From contig NZ_LISW01000004.1 in NCBI RefSeq assembly GCF_001905735.1, positions 496,001 through 560,000 of the forward strand: 64,000 bases of DNA, read 5' to 3'. The first letter of the stretch is position 1. Each line of letters opens with the position of its first letter. The notes under the pieces are model-generated. The model had not been told where the DNA came from. It made no database searches and saw only the letters and a program-made list of their open reading frames with translations. The DNA is from Streptomyces sp. CB01249. Lineage in GTDB: Bacteria > Actinomycetota > Actinomycetes > Streptomycetales > Streptomycetaceae. This document shows, piece by piece, positions 60,992 to 64,000 of this stretch. The translations under genes were made by a program, and so were the position numbers.

Positions 60992-61858
60992 TCACTTCGC
61001 TGTCGCGAACCTGTCAGGGGTCGCGAACCTCCCGGAGGCGGCTGCCGTGAGCCGCCGGACGGCCCTGCTCCGCCGCTGCCGCTGCCGGGCGCCGTCCCGC
61101 GCGGAGGGGCGCGGGGTGACCGGATGACCGGCCGGCCGGTCCCGGTAGTAGCCGGTGATGAGGCGCGCGTCCTCCACGTCCAGCGCGCCCGACTCCAGGG
61201 CCCAGACGAGGAGTTCGACCAGCTCCGCCCGGGCGTCCCAGCCCGCCGCGCGCCCCGGTTCGTCCTCGGCGAGCAGCCGGTAGTCGGCGGCCCTCGCGAG
61301 GAGCAGGGTCAGTTCGGCCTGGGAGGCGGGCGAGGGGTCGGCGGTGGAGATCCCGGCCGCGCTGTCGGGGTCCAGGGGCACGGCGGACGTGTCGTGCCCG
61401 ATCAGACGGCGCGTCAGGCGCAGGGTCTCCAGCGAGAGGTTGGCCGCGATGCGCCGGGGTCGGCGGTGGACGGGATAGGTCCGGACGACCTCGTAGAGGG
61501 CGCCGACCGTGAGGGAGACCGTCTCCTCCCAGTCGTACTGCGGGCGCAGCTGGCTGCGGGCGATGCGGATCGCCTTCGGGAGCATCGTCTGCACCACGGT
61601 GCGCGCGGCGAGCGGGCCGCCGGGGCCGCCCGTGACGGCCGCCCTGAGCAGCGGGAGCAGGATGCGGTCCTGGGCGCCGGAGGTCCGGCAGGCGCGCAGG
61701 GTGTCGAGCAGGGACTGCGGGCCGGTGGGTGCCGGGTCGCCGTACCAGTGGCGCAGGTGCAGCCGGAACGTCTCGTCCTGGCTCAGGTCCGCCCACTCGG
61801 TGTTGAGGCGGCCTATGAGCCCTTCGCTTCTGGTGGGTGGTGGTGCGTGGGTGCGCAT
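60992..61858 (-). CDS. Hypothetical cytoplasmic protein, weakly sigma-factor-like
   Basis: This is a 288-residue, Arg/Leu/Ala-rich helical protein. The central part (MLPKAIRIARSQLRPQYDWEETVS, about residues 95-160) has the look of a sigma region-2-like helix bundle. The C-terminal part (ALDVEDARLITGYYRDR) resembles an HTH, but neither is decisive. GGGGGAGA precedes the ATG at 61858. It sits between the secretion operon (same strand) and the divergent lipoprotein gene, and may be a regulator of the locus. Confidence 0.6.
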   Translation of the reverse strand: MRTHAPPPTRSEGLIGRLNTEWADLSQDETFRLHLRHWYGDPAPTGPQSLLDTLRACRTSGAQDRILLPLLRAAVTGGPGGPLAARTVVQTMLPKAIRIARSQLRPQYDWEETVSLTVGALYEVVRTYPVHRRPRRIAANLSLETLRLTRRLIGHDTSAVPLDPDSAAGISTADPSPASQAELTLLLARAADYRLLAEDEPGRAAGWDARAELVELLVWALESGALDVEDARLITGYYRDRPAGHPVTPRPSARDGARQRQRRSRAVRRLTAAASGRFATPDRFATAK

Positions 61859-62221
61859 TGGATCGTCTCCCCCTGGACGCGCTGTGGAACACGGCTGATG
61901 GTGCGCCTCACCCCTTGACCGCCCCCTTGACCGCGCGACGGACCCTTCTGGACAAGGGTGGTTGGCGGTGCGGGCAAGGTCTTGACCGGCCAACTCGAAG
62001 CCGCCTCCGGATCGTTGGCAGGGATGTGATCGGTGTGGCGGGTGAGGTGATCAGATTCTGCTCATACGCAGGTCATCAACCGGCCCTTCTGTCACCGCAG
62101 TCGGACATAGTTGTGACAGAACGGCGCCCGTTCGGCCCGGGGCCGTGATGCAGAATGACGGCACATCACTTTCCGGACGCAGACGACGATGCGCACCACG
62201 GCGCATGACCAGGGGGGTCCG
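61859..62221. promoter_or_regulatory. Divergent intergenic region with an inverted repeat
   Basis: This 363-bp region has no gene. TTCTGTCAC at 62087-62095 and GTGACAGAA at 62113-62121 form a 9-bp dyad with 17 bp between, a plausible operator upstream of the lipoprotein gene. Three near-copies of CTTGACCG lie near 61914-61995. Weak but visible regulatory DNA. Confidence 0.45.
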
Positions 62222-62794
62222 ATGGCACGCGGGAAGAAGGCCGGCCTGATGGCCTGTTCGGGGATGGCGGTCTGCCTCCTCGTACTGGCCACGGGCTGTG
62301 GTGCGAAGGACGAGAAGAAGCCCGCCGAGCCCACGGCGAGCGCCACCAAGGACGACGGCGCGACGAAGAAGCGCGCGGCCGCCGAGCGGGACGCGCTGGC
62401 CGCGTACCGCGGGATGTGGGAGGCGCAGACCAAGGCGTACTCCACGGGCAGCATGAAGGACGTGAAGCTCAGCGAGTACACGACCGGCAACGCCGCGGCG
62501 AACATCATCGAAGGGTTCACGTACTACCAGAAGACGGGCATCGCCTTCACGGGCCCGCCGGTCATCTCGCCGAAGGTCACGGCCGTCGATGTGGACTCCT
62601 CGGTGCACACCGCCACGATCACCGACTGCGTCGACGTGACGGGGATCGTGGTGCGCCGGGCGACGGGCAAACCGATTGCAGGTGTGAAGGAGGACGACCG
62701 TCGCCCCTGGACCGCGAAGGCCACCACGGCCAAGGACGGCAAGGGCGGCTGGCGGATTGTCGACTACACGATCGACAAGGACCGGACATGCTGA
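62222..62794 (+). CDS. Secreted lipoprotein of the secretion-like locus
   Basis: This 190-residue protein has a lipoprotein signal (lipobox LATGCG at about residues 22-27), a Lys/Ala/Glu linker and a mature domain (AAYRGMWEAQTKAYSTGSMK...) ending VDYTIDKDRTC. The mature part may be an NTF2-like fold. It starts at 62222 (GGGGGG upstream). It overlaps the next gene by 7 nt. Function unknown. Confidence 0.78.
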   Translation: MARGKKAGLMACSGMAVCLLVLATGCGAKDEKKPAEPTASATKDDGATKKRAAAERDALAAYRGMWEAQTKAYSTGSMKDVKLSEYTTGNAAANIIEGFTYYQKTGIAFTGPPVISPKVTAVDVDSSVHTATITDCVDVTGIVVRRATGKPIAGVKEDDRRPWTAKATTAKDGKGGWRIVDYTIDKDRTC

Positions 62795-63729
62795 CCCCGG
62801 GGCGATACGCGCGCGGCGTGCTCGTCGCGCTGGCCGCCGGGGCCCTGGCGCTGGCCGGCACGCAGGCCGCCGTGGCCGACGGCGACGTGAAGTGCCCGCC
62901 CGGAACGCAGGTCTGCGACATCACCGCCGAGGACCCGGGCGAGCCCGGCGACGGCGGCTCCGGCGGGGGCACGGGCGGGGGTTCCGGGGGCGGCCGGAAG
63001 TGCCACCGGGAGAACGGCCAGGAGATCCCCTGCTACGTGCCGGGGCTCGGCTTCTGGAACGAGTCCTGCTACTGGACCCTGCTCGACCCGCAGCCCCCGG
63101 CCGACGACTACATCATCTGGGGCAACCACAAGCCCGACGAGGGCGACATCTACCACCCCACGAACTGCCCCGACTTCCCGTACAAGGGCGCCGGGACCTT
63201 CGTACCCCGTGACACGTTCTTCCCCAACGGCACGATCGGCAAGGACGCCGGGCCCACCCCGGCCGAGCTGGCCGAGCGCGCCGTCGCCCAGATGACCCTC
63301 AAGGGCGCCGACATCGGCATCGCGCCGGAGCCGGGCCGCACGGGTCTGGTCGGGCTGCCGGTCTGGATGTGGAACAAGCAGCACCCCAACACCACCGGAC
63401 CGCAGGCCAGGACCGTCACCGCCGGGGCCGTCTCGGTCACGGCCACCGCCAAGGTGTCGAAGGTCGTGTGGAACATGGGCGACGGCTCGTCCGTCACCTG
63501 CACCGAGCCCGGCGAGCCCTACCGGGCGTCGTACGGGAAGCGGGAGTCGCCCGACTGCGGGCACGTCTACCGCCACACCTCGCGCGGCGAGGCCGGAAAC
63601 AAGTTCAAGGTCACCGCCACGTCCACGTGGACCATCCACTGGGAGGGCGGCGGTGAGAGCGGCGACCTGACCGAGACCCGGGAGTCCGCCACCACCGTGG
63701 CCATCGGCGAGCTCCAGGTCGTCGGCTGA
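62788..63729 (+). CDS. Secreted protein with PKD-like C-terminal domain
   Basis: This 313-residue exported protein has a signal peptide (residues 1-29, cut near AVADGD) and a Gly-rich linker. A cysteine-containing region follows (CHRENGQEIPCYVPGLGFWNESCYW), then a C-terminal beta domain with VVWNMGDGSSVTC and CGHVYRHTS, which resembles PKD/Ig-like folds. It is probably held at the cell surface. It is co-transcribed with the lipoprotein and the SAF-type gene. Confidence 0.78.
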   Translation: MLTPGRYARGVLVALAAGALALAGTQAAVADGDVKCPPGTQVCDITAEDPGEPGDGGSGGGTGGGSGGGRKCHRENGQEIPCYVPGLGFWNESCYWTLLDPQPPADDYIIWGNHKPDEGDIYHPTNCPDFPYKGAGTFVPRDTFFPNGTIGKDAGPTPAELAERAVAQMTLKGADIGIAPEPGRTGLVGLPVWMWNKQHPNTTGPQARTVTAGAVSVTATAKVSKVVWNMGDGSSVTCTEPGEPYRASYGKRESPDCGHVYRHTSRGEAGNKFKVTATSTWTIHWEGGGESGDLTETRESATTVAIGELQVVG

Positions 63730-63793
63730 CGACCGGGAAGCACCACCGCCCGATGACGAGCGCGCGCAGCGAAAGCACTGCTGGAGGCACCCA

Positions 63794-64000
63794 TTGAGCA
63801 GGACCAAGACCGCCGCCCCGCCCTACCAGGGCGGCGCGCCGGGCACCCCCACCCCCGTGGCGCCCCCGCGGGCACTGAAGCAGCGACGGCGCCGCCCGGC
63901 CCTCATCGCCCTGTCCCTCGCCCTGACCGCGGTCGGCGGGCTCTCCGGCGCCCTGCTGTTCACGGCGACCGGCGAGCGCACCGACGTGCTCGCCGTCACC
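63794..64000 (+). CDS. SAF-type membrane protein, N-terminal part (runs off the window)
   Basis: The visible 69 residues have a Pro/Ala N-terminus, an Arg cluster (LKQRRRRPALIALSLA), one transmembrane helix (about 36-56) and the beginning of an outer domain (GERTDVLAVT). TTG at 63794 follows GGAGG. The SAF-domain call rests on resemblance to Streptomyces proteins with this N-terminus, and the rest is outside the window. Confidence 0.6.
   Translation, partial: MSRTKTAAPPYQGGAPGTPTPVAPPRALKQRRRRPALIALSLALTAVGGLSGALLFTATGERTDVLAVT

Noticed and set aside
1..64000. CRISPR arrays, riboswitches and rRNA genes
   Set aside because: I saw no regularly spaced repeats, no cas-like proteins, no rRNA and no leader I could assign to a riboswitch class.

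Overview
The window is high-GC actinobacterial DNA and almost certainly a Streptomyces chromosome. Three things support this: the gene order helicase, bldG, anti-sigma factor, topA, thymidylate kinase fusion, DNA polymerase III delta', TAP-like hydrolase, tRNA-Thr; the strong GC bias at third codon positions; and the frequent GTG and TTG starts.

Layout. (1) 1-18.3 kb is conserved core. It holds the 5' part of a DEAD/DEAH helicase (minus strand), bldG with its partner anti-sigma-like gene, a lipoprotein, an NPPF-motif methyltransferase, an ArsR-type regulator followed by an ABC exporter (one ATPase, two permeases), topA, a membrane-protein/dTMP-kinase fusion, the delta' subunit and a secreted hydrolase. 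(2) 18.3-41.4 kb is a genomic island of about 23 kb in a tRNA-Thr(CGU) gene, bounded by a perfect 43-bp direct repeat (18344-18386 and 41323-41365). (3) 41.4-51.8 kb is a cluster of sugar- and oxidation-type enzymes with no product I can name: GMC oxidoreductase, two PhyH-type dioxygenases, a CelD/BcsL-like acyltransferase, GT2 and GT4 glycosyltransferases, a SAM methyltransferase, a THUMP-type RNA methyltransferase, a PIG-L deacetylase and an EEP hydrolase. (4) 51.7-64 kb is a chromosomal type-IV-secretion-like gene set (VirB4-like ATPase, VirB6/TrbL-like polytopic protein, lytic transglycosylase/NlpC protein, TcpC- and TcpE-like proteins), followed by plus-strand secreted proteins and the start of a SAF-type membrane protein at the window edge.

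The island is the main interest. It carries what I recognise as a complete methylation-associated defence system (MADS, mad1-mad8), but split in two. The modification half, mad2-mad5 (methyltransferase, ATPase, TOPRIM-like protein, specificity subunit), is at 18.9-24.7 kb. The kinase/ATPase half, mad6-mad8 (NERD-pseudokinase-kinase-P-loop protein, MAD7, HerA-like ATPase), is at 28.6-40.1 kb, with a small HTH protein (candidate MAD1) at 40.7 kb. Between the halves are a decayed XRE/DUF5753-DUF397 regulator pair, small hypothetical genes, and a divergent AIPR-family abortive-infection gene with a nuclease-like N-terminus. No integrase or other mobility gene is visible, so the island is either immobilised or was mobilised in trans.

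The MADS assignment rests on recognised protein families, their order and my memory of the system. No database search was possible. Coordinates of starts are my choices from RBS position, overlaps and homology of the N-terminus.
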